DNA of 64,000 nt from Chitinophaga solisilvae (GCF_009928525.1 NZ_JAABOK010000008.1:124001-188000), one strand, 5' to 3'; counted from the stretch's first letter, positions 8,811 to 16,570 are shown. Notes: generated from the letters alone by a model not told the origin. Numbers and translations are program-made.

Positions 8811-9176
8811 TCAGGTGGTGAGGAGCGGGTCTTCGTCTGTATTGGCGGGGGCTGGCAGCTTCATTGGCAGCTGGCTGCGGTGGCTGGTGTGGCGATGGAG
8901 AACGGGCAGCGGGGTGGCTGTCAGCTCCGGTGTAGCAGGCGTGCAGCTTCCTGCAGGTTGCGGTGGAAAGAGATGATGGCAGTAACGGAAATGTGCTGTT
9001 TTGCCGGTCCTGTACTGATGGCCGGCATACAACCACTCCGTCCGGACGCCGGCAGCTCCTGCACCTTTACAGGAAGTGGCCGGTAATGACAGGGATATGC
9101 TGGCCAGTATCAGGAATACTGTCAGCAGGGAATAACGCCTGTCCCGGCAGCCGGGTGAATCATAAAGCGGTTTCAT
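8811..9176 (-). CDS. Possible small lipoprotein-like ORF, unrecognised
   Basis: 121 residues. A hydrophobic stretch near residues 16-36 ends in LPATSC, which resembles a lipobox, but a long polar N terminus precedes it. The rest is rich in His, Pro and Thr. A TAATTTTA element resembling a -7 box lies about 20 bases upstream on the same strand. Overlapping frames on both strands are also open because the region is GC-rich, so codon evidence is weak. It may be spurious or a decayed gene; the stretch 8708-9360 otherwise holds only the promoter of the TetR gene at 9361. Confidence 0.33.
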   Translation of the reverse strand: MKPLYDSPGCRDRRYSLLTVFLILASISLSLPATSCKGAGAAGVRTEWLYAGHQYRTGKTAHFRYCHHLFPPQPAGSCTPATPELTATPLPVLHRHTSHRSQLPMKLPAPANTDEDPLLTT

Positions 9177-9323
9177 ACAGCTTAAAATTAATCCTTTTCC
9201 CCTGATATAGTATTGCTGTGGATAACAGCAACGGTTACCCGGAGGAAAGCAGTTGATCCTGTCATGATGTGGAACAGTTGTCAGGGCAAGACTGTAAAAA
9301 GCCGGCAGGGCATCTCAAAAATT

Positions 9324-9353
9324 TTTGAACGATTGTTAAAAAATATACATTTG
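9324..9353 (+). promoter_or_regulatory. Bacteroidota promoter of the TetR gene at 9361
   Basis: TTTG (9324-9327) and TACATTTG (9346-9353) match the -33 and -7 elements with an 18-base spacer. The -7 box ends only seven bases before the ATG, so the mRNA is probably leaderless or nearly so. Confidence 0.75.
9325..9340. promoter_or_regulatory. Candidate autoregulatory operator overlapping the -33 element
   Basis: TTGAACGATTGTTAAA fits the pattern TTGAAY-N4-RTTCAA of the two sites at 9957 and 10077 with one mismatch in the second half. It overlaps the -33 box, as expected for self-repression. Confidence 0.5.
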
Positions 9354-9360
9354 CGGCATC

Positions 9361-9939
9361 ATGGCCAGACTAAAAGAATTTAATCCGGAAGAAAGGTTGG
9401 AGAAGGCCAAGCAGCTTTTCTGGGCGAAGGGATATAATGCCACGTCCATGAAAGATATTGTGACGGTGATGAAACTCAATCCGGGCAGCATTTACAGCAC
9501 TTTCGGCGGCAAGCAGGAGCTCTTTATGGAGTGCCTGAAAAAGTATGCCGGCGAACGGTTGTCAGCTTTCCGGCAGGAAGCCGGCGGAGAAGGTTCTCCC
9601 CTGCAGGTGCTGGAGCAGGTCATCCGCGAAGGCGCGTCTGTGCTTATCCGCGAGGGCAAAGGATGCATGACGGTGAGAACCATGCTGGAACTGGGCAAAA
9701 AAAATAAACAGGCCCACACGGTAGTCACCTCCCAGGTGAAGAGCATCATCGATATTTTTGAAGCGCTGCTGGTGAAAGCGCAGGAAGCCGGCGAAGTACA
9801 CGCCCAGCGGGAGCCACGGGAGATGGCCATGTTCCTGTACGCCGGTTTCAACGGGGTCTGGCAGATAGATATCCTGCTGAATGACAAGCGTTATGTGAAC
9901 AGTGTGATTGATCAGCTGATAGACAGCGTACGGCGCTGA
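9361..9939 (+). CDS. TetR/AcrR-family transcriptional regulator
   Basis: 192 residues. The helix-turn-helix spans about residues 10-55 (AKQLFWAKGYNATSMKDIV, then SIYSTFGGKQELF). The C-terminal half resembles the YcdC/TetR_C group, with EGKGCMTVRTMLELG near residues 99-113. Repeated operator-like palindromes lie over its own promoter and upstream of the cyclase gene 190 bases downstream, so it most likely controls itself and that enzyme. The ligand is unknown; a substrate of the cyclase is a reasonable guess. Confidence 0.93.
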   Translation: MARLKEFNPEERLEKAKQLFWAKGYNATSMKDIVTVMKLNPGSIYSTFGGKQELFMECLKKYAGERLSAFRQEAGGEGSPLQVLEQVIREGASVLIREGKGCMTVRTMLELGKKNKQAHTVVTSQVKSIIDIFEALLVKAQEAGEVHAQREPREMAMFLYAGFNGVWQIDILLNDKRYVNSVIDQLIDSVRR

Positions 9940-9956
9940 TTTTTTTTACCTGTTTT

Positions 9957-9972
9957 TTGAATAATCATTCAA
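9957..9972. promoter_or_regulatory. Candidate TetR operator 1 upstream of the cyclase gene
   Basis: TTGAATAATCATTCAA has perfect six-base arms around a four-base spacer. A near-identical copy lies 120 bases downstream at 10077. Confidence 0.6.
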
Positions 9973-10076
9973 TAATTTTCCGGAAGATGTTCCCTTCCCT
10001 CCGCTACCTTGCTTACCGGATGACAGTAGCAGGAGGCTGCGGAAAAATATAAGGACGTTATTTTTTTATTTTTTTC

Positions 10077-10092
10077 TTGAACAATCATTCAA
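10077..10092. promoter_or_regulatory. Candidate TetR operator 2 upstream of the cyclase gene
   Basis: TTGAACAATCATTCAA differs from the copy at 9957 by one base. It lies 38 bases before the ATG at 10131. This makes the nominal TTG start at 10077 implausible as a translation start. Confidence 0.6.
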
Positions 10093-10130
10093 ATAAATAC
10101 AAACATCTTCATCTTAAAAAACAGACAGAC

Positions 10131-11108
10131 ATGAACAAACGTAAGACAGTGCTGCTATCCTTAGCCCTGGCGGGAGCAGCGGCCGTACATGCGCAGACGG
10201 AACAGGCAGGTAAAAGTCCCTGGGGAAGCCACGATGAAATAGGCACGCTCAACATGATGAATGAAAGCACTACCCGTGCGCTGTTCTCCGCCGTCCGTTC
10301 CGGCAAGGTATATGACCTGGGCGTGGAATACTTCACCGGCATGCCCGGCTTCACAGAGCTGGGCGACCCGCCTTACCAGTTCTGGATGACACATACGCCA
10401 AGAGGTACGGTAGTAGGCAATATCAGCAAACAAGGCGCCGCCATCAACAGAAAAGTCAGCTACACCGGAGATGCGATCTCCATGTATACCCATACCGGCA
10501 CGCATATCGATGCGCTGAATCATTTCGGACTGCATGGCAAAATATGGAATGGCTACACGGCAGACGAGCACCTGAGCGACCGCGGCTGGGATAAAGCCGG
10601 TGCGGAAAAGATCCCGCCCGTCATCGGACGCGGCATACTGATAGACATTCCCGCCTACAAAGGCATCGATGTAGTACCCGGTAACTATGTACTGTCACTC
10701 AAAGAACTGCAGCAACTGATACAGGCGCAGCAGCTGCAGATCAATAAAGGCGATATTGTGCTGTTCAGAACAGGCCTGATGAAATACTTTTATACAGACC
10801 GGGAAAAATTCATGCACAACACACCGGGCGTCAGCATAGAAGCCATCCGCTGGCTGATAGAAGAAAAAGGCGTGATGACCCTGGGCGCCGATAACCTCAG
10901 TCTGGAACCGCTGCCATCAACCGACAGCGCCAACTGGTTACCAGGCCACACTTACCTGCTGGCACAAAAAGGCAGTATGTTCATTGAACTGGTATACCTG
11001 GAAGAACTGGCCGCTGCCAAAGTACGCGAATTTCTTTTCATAGGCACCCCGCTGAAGCTGAGAGGAGCGAGTGCAGGACCGTTGAGACCAATAGCTGTTT
11101 CGTTTTAA
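10131..11108 (+). CDS. Exported cyclase-family hydrolase (kynurenine-formamidase-like)
   Basis: 325 residues from the ATG at 10131, giving a clean Sec signal peptide (MNKRKTVLLSLALAGAAAVH then AQ). The cyclase-family metal motif is intact: HTGTHIDALNH with His121, His125, Asp127 and His131. Family members are Mn/Zn hydrolases such as N-formylkynurenine formamidase and isatin hydrolase; the substrate here is uncertain. Predicted periplasmic location is unusual for a formamidase but common for the larger cyclase family. Two TetR operator-like sites precede it, and its stop codon overlaps the start of an 85-bp-arm hairpin. Confidence 0.88.
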   Translation: MNKRKTVLLSLALAGAAAVHAQTEQAGKSPWGSHDEIGTLNMMNESTTRALFSAVRSGKVYDLGVEYFTGMPGFTELGDPPYQFWMTHTPRGTVVGNISKQGAAINRKVSYTGDAISMYTHTGTHIDALNHFGLHGKIWNGYTADEHLSDRGWDKAGAEKIPPVIGRGILIDIPAYKGIDVVPGNYVLSLKELQQLIQAQQLQINKGDIVLFRTGLMKYFYTDREKFMHNTPGVSIEAIRWLIEEKGVMTLGADNLSLEPLPSTDSANWLPGHTYLLAQKGSMFIELVYLEELAAAKVREFLFIGTPLKLRGASAGPLRPIAVSF

Positions 11109-11316
11109 ATTGCGAATTACGAATTACGAATTACGAATGAAAGCGGAGATGGGGTATTTGAGATTTGGTTATTTGAGATTTTGCATCCAATCCTTATGCT
11201 CCTTGCACTTATTGGTACAAAAGAATATTATGATTGGGTGCAAAATCTCAAATAACCAAATCTCAAATACCCCATCTCCGCTTTCATTCGTAATTCGTAA
11301 TTCGTAATTTGTAATT
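11108..11316. repeat. Giant hybrid inverted repeat (families A and B nested)
   Basis: Arms of 85 bases (11108-11192 and 11232-11316) pair with only three mismatches around a 39-base loop. The outer arm is tandem ATTACGA heptamers (family A). The inner arm is GAGATTTGGTTATTTGAGATT (family B). It begins at the stop codon of the cyclase gene. Confidence 0.95.
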
Positions 11317-11345
11317 ATTTTTATCATTAAAGGGAACCATCAATT

Positions 11346-12221
11346 ATGAAAACTGGCTTTATCGGATTAGGCAATCTGGGAATTGTTATTGCGGAAAATC
11401 TACTGGCTGCACAGCAGCCGCTTTATGTATACAATCGTACGGCCGCAAAGGCGCAGGGGCTCATAGCGCAAGGTGCTATCGTCTGTACCTCGGTGCAGGA
11501 GCTGGCAGCGCAATGTGATATTGTTTTCAGCATTGTATCTGACGATGCTGCATTGAACCATATTACGCAGGGGCCAGATGGCATTGCCGCACACCTGAAA
11601 CCGGGTGGCATTCACATTGCCATGAGCACTATTTTACCGGATACCGCTATTGCGCTGGAGGCTTTACACCGGCAGCACGGCAGCATCTACCTGGCAGCTC
11701 CGCTGATGGCAAGACCTGAAGCGGCGCGTGAGCGAAAAATCAATTTCCTCGTGTCAGGCAACCAGGAAGCTATTCAGCAGGTCAGACCATTGCTGGAACA
11801 GGCCGGTGCAGCCGGCATATGGGAATTCGGTGACACGGCCGGCGCAGCCAACGTGGCTAAGCTCTCCAGCAACTATCTCATATTAACCGCCATGGAAGCG
11901 CTCGCAGAAGGTATCAACCTCGCCAGACGCAGTGGCATTGATGCAGACCTCTGGATGAAAATGCTCACCAGCACCATTTTCAATGCCCCCGTTTATGCAA
12001 GCTACAGCCAGCTGATATTAAAGGAAGCCTTTCAGCCGGCCGGTTTCTCCCTGAAGCTGGGACTGAAAGATATGAACCTCGTACTGCAGCAGGCCGCTAA
12101 CGTACAGGCGGTAATGCCCGTAGGTACACAGGTACAGCAGCTGCTGCAGGAATCGGTAGCCGGCGGACTGGGCGATCATGATGTGACTGCCGTGGCCCGC
12201 ACCATCGGGGCATTGTCCTGA
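11346..12221 (+). CDS. NAD(P)-dependent 3-hydroxyacid-dehydrogenase-family oxidoreductase (GLYR/6PGDH-like)
   Basis: 291 residues, the usual length. The Rossmann motif GFIGLGNLG is at residues 4-12. The conserved catalytic Lys172 and the following Asn176 lie in VAKLSSNYLI. APLMARPEAARERKINFLVSG replaces the more usual DAPVSGG-type substrate segment, which suggests a less common substrate within the family. Members reduce or oxidise beta-hydroxyacids, succinic semialdehyde or imines in the cytoplasm. It stands alone, with a hairpin repeat before it and a strong terminator after it. Confidence 0.9.
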   Translation: MKTGFIGLGNLGIVIAENLLAAQQPLYVYNRTAAKAQGLIAQGAIVCTSVQELAAQCDIVFSIVSDDAALNHITQGPDGIAAHLKPGGIHIAMSTILPDTAIALEALHRQHGSIYLAAPLMARPEAARERKINFLVSGNQEAIQQVRPLLEQAGAAGIWEFGDTAGAANVAKLSSNYLILTAMEALAEGINLARRSGIDADLWMKMLTSTIFNAPVYASYSQLILKEAFQPAGFSLKLGLKDMNLVLQQAANVQAVMPVGTQVQQLLQESVAGGLGDHDVTAVARTIGALS

Positions 12222-12245
12222 TACTACCGGATAACTTCTTCCCAA

Positions 12246-12275
12246 AAGACGCCCTGCTTACGGGCGTCTTTTTTT
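12246..12275 (+). terminator. Rho-independent terminator
   Basis: A stem of AAGACGCCC with GGGCGTCTT and a 7-base loop is followed by a run of T. It lies 25 bases after the oxidoreductase stop codon. Confidence 0.92.
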
Positions 12276-12289
12276 GGCGTCCGTCTATC

Positions 12290-12311
12290 TATTCAATAAA
12301 TTTATTGAATA
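12290..12311. promoter_or_regulatory. 22-bp perfect palindrome, probable ArsR-type operator
   Basis: The core ATTCAATAAATTTATTGAAT (12291-12310) is fully self-complementary and extends one base each side. AT-rich palindromes of this kind are typical ArsR/SmtB operators. It overlaps the -33 element of the promoter of the ArsR-rhodanese gene, which indicates autorepression. Confidence 0.75.
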
Positions 12312-12334
12312 CTTGAATATTAACTGTATTTTTG
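12305..12334 (+). promoter_or_regulatory. Promoter of the ArsR-rhodanese gene
   Basis: TTG (12305-12307) as -33 element and TATTTTTG (12327-12334) as -7 element are separated by 19 bases. The -7 box lies 16 bases before the ATG at 12351. Confidence 0.6.
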
Positions 12335-12350
12335 GTATTTGCTGCCAATC

Positions 12351-13025
12351 ATGAAAACGAACGCACGCATACTGAAAGACAGGATTTATGAGGAGCTGGC
12401 CATCACTGCCAAGGCAATGGGTAATCCCCGCCGGATGGAAATCATAGACCTTCTGGCACAGGGACCATTCCCCGTGGAAGCCATTGCCAAATACACGGGC
12501 ATGAGCATTGCCAATACCTCCCAGCACCTGCAGGTACTTAAAAACGCCCGGCTGGCCGAGATTACCCGCAAAGGCAACTTCATTTATTACCAGCTGGCGG
12601 GCCAGCATGTATTCAGCGCCTGGAGCGCCCTGCGTGAGCTGGGCGTGACTTACAACGCGGAAGCGAAAAAACTGGTGGAAGACTACCAGGAGCAGCAACA
12701 GCAACAGGGTATCTCTGCGGAAGAACTGCTGAAAAAAGCGAAAGCCGGCAAGGTGGTCATCCTGGATATCCGCCCGGAAGAAGAATATCAGCGAGGACAT
12801 ATTCATCGTGCCATCTCCATACCACTGGATGAACTGGAAAACCGCATCCGGGAACTATCTAAAAAACAGGAGATAGTAGCCTATTGCCGTGGCACCCTTT
12901 GTATGCTGGTCAACCACGCAGTGGAACTACTGGCGAAAAAAGGATATAAAGTAAAAAAATTCGATAAGGGGTACCAGGACTGGACCATGAAAGGGTATCC
13001 TGTAGATATGGCTTCACGACCTTAA
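12351..13025 (+). CDS. ArsR-family regulator fused to a rhodanese domain
   Basis: 224 residues from the ATG at 12351. Residues ~10-100 are a winged helix of ArsR type (NPRRMEIIDLLAQGP, then SIANTSQHLQVLKNARL). After a Gln-rich linker, residues ~120-218 form a rhodanese domain with the active-site loop CRGTLC starting at Cys179 and the entry motif DIRPEEEYQRGHI. Fusions of this type are thought to sense sulfur transfer or persulfide. An AraC regulator starts nine bases downstream and a thioredoxin follows, which supports a thiol/sulfur theme. The palindrome over its own promoter indicates autoregulation. Confidence 0.92.
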   Translation: MKTNARILKDRIYEELAITAKAMGNPRRMEIIDLLAQGPFPVEAIAKYTGMSIANTSQHLQVLKNARLAEITRKGNFIYYQLAGQHVFSAWSALRELGVTYNAEAKKLVEDYQEQQQQQGISAEELLKKAKAGKVVILDIRPEEEYQRGHIHRAISIPLDELENRIRELSKKQEIVAYCRGTLCMLVNHAVELLAKKGYKVKKFDKGYQDWTMKGYPVDMASRP

Positions 13026-13034
13026 ACCGTACGT

Positions 13035-13985
13035 ATGAAGGATCAAACAAAAAACACACTGAAAACGCCGCTTGATTTCAAGCAGCAATACCTCTCCGAC
13101 GGGCATCATTCCTTTTGTGCCGCCTGCGATATACTGCCGCACCAGGAGAAAAATAACTTCCTGGAAATTGCGCCGCTGGAAGCGTTGAAAAGCCTGCATA
13201 AAAGCGCCTCGTTCGACAGCGCCCGCCGCCGCTTTTACACCGCCATACTCCTTACCGCTGGCAACGTACGGGAAACCATCGGTCACCATACCTATACTTT
13301 TGACGCCGGCACGCTGTATTTCATTCCGGAAAACCAGCTGCATACCATTCACTCCTGGAGTGAAGATGTAAAAGGGTATCACTGCATTTTTGATACAGAC
13401 TATTTCCTGCTCTGCATTAAAAACCAGGTGAAGCTGAACCGGTTTCCTTTCTTTCAGCCGGGAAAAGACCCGTATGTCAAACTTTCGGAAGAAGAAACTG
13501 CCATGATGATACCGCTTTTCATGAAACTCAGCAAGGAGTACTGCAGTAGGAAAACCCTGAACGACGACCTGCTGGTACGGTTATACCTCAACGTATTGCT
13601 GATTGAAACAGAAAAGGTTTATCAGTCGCAGCATATCCCCGTAAGCAGGGAGCTGCCACGCAAGGAACAGCTGACAACCAGCTTCCGGCAGCTGGTATCA
13701 CAACACTTCCTGGAACTCCGGCATGTTACCGACTACGCCAGACAACTGCATGTGAATGCGCATTACCTGAACGATACCGTGAAAGAACTGACCGGGCGCT
13801 CCGCCAGCAGCTTTATTCATCATCAGCTGATGACGGAAGCCAAGGCTCAGCTCATTCAGACAGACGAAACCATTGCCGGTATCTCTGACAGCCTGAACTT
13901 TACAGATCAGTCCTACTTCTGCCGGTTCTTTAAAAAACATACCGGTCTTACTCCCTTGCAGTTCCGGAAAAACCATCAGCATTAA
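13035..13985 (+). CDS. AraC-family transcriptional regulator
   Basis: 316 residues. The N-terminal half is a cupin-like sensor domain (IGHHTYTFDAGTLYFIPENQ, then LHTIHSW). The C-terminal ~100 residues form two helix-turn-helix motifs ending in the typical SYFCRFFKKHTGLTPLQFRK. It starts nine bases after the ArsR-rhodanese gene and is likely cotranscribed with it. A direct repeat of AACGATACG just upstream of the next promoter (thioredoxin) is the best candidate binding site. Confidence 0.92.
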   Translation: MKDQTKNTLKTPLDFKQQYLSDGHHSFCAACDILPHQEKNNFLEIAPLEALKSLHKSASFDSARRRFYTAILLTAGNVRETIGHHTYTFDAGTLYFIPENQLHTIHSWSEDVKGYHCIFDTDYFLLCIKNQVKLNRFPFFQPGKDPYVKLSEEETAMMIPLFMKLSKEYCSRKTLNDDLLVRLYLNVLLIETEKVYQSQHIPVSRELPRKEQLTTSFRQLVSQHFLELRHVTDYARQLHVNAHYLNDTVKELTGRSASSFIHHQLMTEAKAQLIQTDETIAGISDSLNFTDQSYFCRFFKKHTGLTPLQFRKNHQH

Positions 13986-14019
13986 CGGATAGCAGAAATG
14001 CTTTTTGTACCAACAATCC

Positions 14020-14040
14020 AACGATACGTGTAACGATACG
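14020..14040. promoter_or_regulatory. Direct repeat, candidate AraC-regulator site
   Basis: AACGATACG occurs at 14020-14028 and 14032-14040, a 12-base period. It ends 15 bases before a TAACTTTG -7 box (14056-14063). AraC proteins commonly activate from direct repeats at this position. Confidence 0.5.
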
Positions 14041-14055
14041 CTTCCCGGTGCTGAT

Positions 14056-14063
14056 TAACTTTG
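14056..14063 (+). promoter_or_regulatory. -7 element of the thioredoxin promoter
   Basis: TAACTTTG is an exact match to TAnnTTTG, 30 bases upstream of the ATG at 14094. No TTTG is found at -33, as expected for an activator-dependent promoter. Confidence 0.55.
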
Positions 14064-14093
14064 TGGCAGATCATTCATAAAAAATATATCGAC

Positions 14094-14399
14094 ATGAATA
14101 CATCATCCGTAAGTCAGCATAGTGAAGGAGCAACCCTGATACAGTTTTATGCCACATGGTGCCATCCCTGCAAACTATTATCACCCGTGGTAAATACCAT
14201 TGAAGAGAAGATGTCGGATACCATTACGGTGAGCCGCGTGGATATAGACCAGGAGCAGGAGATGACCAATCAGTTTCATATTATGGCCGTGCCAACGCTG
14301 GTATTGCTCCGGGGTGGCCGGGAAATATGGCGGCATACCGGACTGCTGCCGGAAGGAAATCTGCGGACAGCCATTGCAGCGGCTATCGCCGGCAGATAA
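14094..14399 (+). CDS. Thioredoxin-family protein
   Basis: 101 residues from the ATG at 14094; the open frame extends upstream but only through the promoter. The active site is WCHPC (Cys23, Cys26), with His-Pro between the cysteines rather than the Gly-Pro of classical thioredoxin, which usually raises the redox potential. The cis-Pro loop is visible in MAVPTLVLL. It lacks a signal peptide, so it acts in the cytoplasm. It follows the ArsR-rhodanese and AraC regulators and probably belongs to their regulon. A terminator lies at 14499. Confidence 0.92.
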   Translation: MNTSSVSQHSEGATLIQFYATWCHPCKLLSPVVNTIEEKMSDTITVSRVDIDQEQEMTNQFHIMAVPTLVLLRGGREIWRHTGLLPEGNLRTAIAAAIAGR

Positions 14400-14948
14400 A
14401 CACCTGCCCTTCCTTTATAACAGTAACGATTATACGAAAATAGTTACCAACTATTCCAATGCAGCATATCGCGTCATGCTGATTTTTATTGCCATTATAC
14501 TGCAGCGTCTTCCGGCGCTGCAGTGCTTTTTATACAGATCTTCTTCCATGCAGCATTTCAGCTGTTTACGTTCCGGATGTTACTGTAACACAGAAATTAA
14601 ATTTTGAAGATTTCAGTTTTTTACATTTCTTTACTTACTGAAATACTTGTATTGCCATATCAGCCTGAAGATAATCCTGTAGCCCGATTTTTTTAACCCA
14701 TACAAGTACCCGAGAGAGCTAAGAAGGCCATCAGCCTACATTTTCACGCATTCCATTTACCACAAATCCGGACCTGAGTTTTTTATGCAACATTTCTATT
14801 AGTCTGAACCTGAACAAGCAACCGTCGCCTGCGTTTGCATGACCTTTTTGTTTTTTTTCGTGCCGCTGATCCAACTCCGGATCAGCATAGCCGGACTATT
14901 GTCACATCACAATCAACATACATTTATTAACCATCAATCTTTCAAACC
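14400..14948. other. Gene-free region between thioredoxin and protein-glutaminase genes
   Basis: No convincing coding sequence. It contains the terminator at 14499 and, near its end, a hairpin (GCTGATCC at 14865-14872 with GGATCAGC at 14879-14886) after a long T run. The remaining AT-rich part presumably holds the promoter of the glutaminase gene, but no exact -33/-7 pair was found. Confidence 0.6.
14499..14531 (+). terminator. Terminator after the thioredoxin gene
   Basis: ACTGCAGCG (14499-14507) pairs with CGCTGCAGT (14516-14524), followed by GCTTTTTAT. Confidence 0.7.
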
Positions 14949-15872
14949 ATGAAGAAAATTTTCATCGGGCTTATTGCAGTAGCAGCCTTTGCTGTCATGA
15001 GCGTAGTATCCTGTAAAAAAGGCGGTCATCCTGAAACAGCCACCCCCCAGGCGGTTAACAGTGATATCGTGATGGCAGGTAACTTCACCCCTTTCACCCT
15101 GAACACGGGTAACGCCGGCCCATCTACCGTTGGGTTTGTGCAGTCTGCCCGGCTGTATGAAATTGATCTTTCCCGTATAGGCGCCAACGTTGATGCGGAC
15201 CTACTCCGCAAAGCCATACAGGATGAGATACCGGTAGAAGTATATCTGTACCGGAATACCAACAAAATTGCCCAGGTAAAACCGGCTGGCGAACCGGCGC
15301 TGGCGGCTTACAGGAAAATGCAGCAGGCTCCTGCCGGCCCTCTGCCGGAGGCAGAACCGCCGGTAATCCCCAGCCAGGCAGCACTGAACAGCCTGTGGTC
15401 CCAACTGGCCTCCGCCCCTATCCCCTTCTCTTTCGCCACAGATGGCTGCTATGCCCGTGCGCATAAAATGAGGCAGATCATTTTAAATGCCGGTTACGAC
15501 TGCAACAAATATTTCGCTTACGGCTACCTGGCTGCTTCTACCGGCTCCTGCTGTGTATTATGGAGCTATCACGTAGCGCCGCTGGTACGTTTTAAAACCA
15601 CAAGCGGCGCCATCGAATACCGTATCCTGGACCCATCCCTGTTCAGCGGCCCGGTAACACAGACCCAGTGGCTGAATGCCTGCAAGAATACCGGTTGCAG
15701 CAGCAGCGCCTATGTGAGCAGCACCAGAACCATGCCCGGCAACGTTTACTATGTGTCCGCCACCAGCAATACCCCGCTGTATGACAACAACTACGCCAGT
15801 ACCAACTGTGTAATAGCTACGTATAGCGGTTATTCCGGTTGCGGCCCCGCTCCGGTACTGAACTGCCCCTGA
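14949..15872 (+). CDS. Protein-glutaminase (protein glutamine deamidase), lipoprotein form
   Basis: 307 residues. The start MKKIFIGLIAVAAF runs into a lipobox ending VVSC (Cys22). Residues ~25-145 form a probable pro-region. The C-terminal domain closely resembles the secreted protein-glutaminase known from Chryseobacterium proteolyticum: the catalytic Cys167 in DGCYARAHKMRQI, His208 in WSYHVAPLV and Asp227 in ILDPSLF are all present. The known enzyme deamidates glutamine side chains of proteins to glutamate, releasing ammonia. Unlike the soluble secreted homologue, this copy should be membrane anchored. Many cysteines at the C terminus suggest disulfides. It is a single gene flanked by hairpins. 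Confidence 0.9.
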   Translation: MKKIFIGLIAVAAFAVMSVVSCKKGGHPETATPQAVNSDIVMAGNFTPFTLNTGNAGPSTVGFVQSARLYEIDLSRIGANVDADLLRKAIQDEIPVEVYLYRNTNKIAQVKPAGEPALAAYRKMQQAPAGPLPEAEPPVIPSQAALNSLWSQLASAPIPFSFATDGCYARAHKMRQIILNAGYDCNKYFAYGYLAASTGSCCVLWSYHVAPLVRFKTTSGAIEYRILDPSLFSGPVTQTQWLNACKNTGCSSSAYVSSTRTMPGNVYYVSATSNTPLYDNNYASTNCVIATYSGYSGCGPAPVLNCP

Positions 15873-15892
15873 GTTCCGGCTCCGGTAAATGA

Positions 15893-15929
15893 ACAGTCTC
15901 TGTTTCCGGTATATGGAAACAGAGACTGT
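15893..15929. terminator. Hairpin terminator after the glutaminase gene
   Basis: A perfect 15-bp stem (15893-15907 with 15915-15929) closes a 7-base loop 20 bases after the stop codon. The T tract is short and interrupted. Confidence 0.7.
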
Positions 15930-16034
15930 ATCTATCTTTCAAATTATCCAGCAACGGATATACGTGTAGCCGATACCGTTATTAACAATCCTTTACGATA
16001 TTATTATATTATCTTTAGCCGGCAACGTTCCATT

Positions 16035-16072
16035 TAATTATTTGGTTATTTGGTTATTTGATTATTTTATTA
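16035..16072. repeat. Solitary half-arm of the family B repeat
   Basis: Three tandem TTATTTGR units match the arm of the hairpins at 8407 and 11108, but no complementary arm follows. It may be a decayed or incomplete copy. It lies just before the start of the next gene. Confidence 0.55.
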
Positions 16073-16079
16073 GCATCGT

Positions 16080-16556
16080 ATGAAATTTTTCCTGCTGATT
16101 ATTACCTCCCTACAGATCGCTGTCAGCTCCTGCAACAGCGGAAACCAGCAACATGATATGACTGCAGCACAATATATAGCTACGCTGAGCGCCGATAAGT
16201 ACCCGGAATACGACCTTGTTCCCAAACTGGACAAGTCAGATATAGGCGAGCTGCTGAAGCATGCCGGCAACAACCGGCTGATCAACCATTATCCGATCCC
16301 GGCGATTTCCGCGGTGCGTTATGGTCCGCAGCAGGTAGGCATGATTATTCTCTATACAGTGGAGAGCATCCGCACCCAGCGCCCGCAGGGCGTATCCAGC
16401 TATCCTTATGTACAGGATACGGCTGCGCCTTCCCGCAAGGTACCGCTGGAAGAACTGGTGCCGTTGTATAATGCCTGGTGGCAGCGCAACAAGGACAAGA
16501 GCGCAGCAGAGCTGAAAGACATTTCCCCGCTGGCGGGTACCACCCTCCGGTGGTAA
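16080..16556 (+). CDS. Small lipoprotein of unknown function
   Basis: 158 residues. The N terminus MKFFLLIITSLQIAVSSC is a lipoprotein signal with Cys18. The mature part is about 140 residues with no recognised family; it includes AAQYIATLSADKYPEYDLV and a later WWQRNKDKSAAELKDISP. It probably sits in the periplasmic face of a membrane. It is a single gene with a strong terminator right after its stop codon, and has no functional link to its neighbours that I can see. Confidence 0.8.
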   Translation: MKFFLLIITSLQIAVSSCNSGNQQHDMTAAQYIATLSADKYPEYDLVPKLDKSDIGELLKHAGNNRLINHYPIPAISAVRYGPQQVGMIILYTVESIRTQRPQGVSSYPYVQDTAAPSRKVPLEELVPLYNAWWQRNKDKSAAELKDISPLAGTTLRW

Positions 16557-16570
16557 ACAGCAAATAAAAA

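Noticed and set aside
8713..9086. Competing ORFs on both strands in the GC-rich stretch before the TetR gene
   Set aside because: Arg/Ala/Gly-rich low-complexity translations without domains; only the 8811-9176 frame has a hydrophobic signal-like start, and even that is weak.
10077..10130. TTG start of the cyclase gene at 10077
   Set aside because: It lies inside an operator-like palindrome, and the ATG at 10131 gives a perfect signal peptide.
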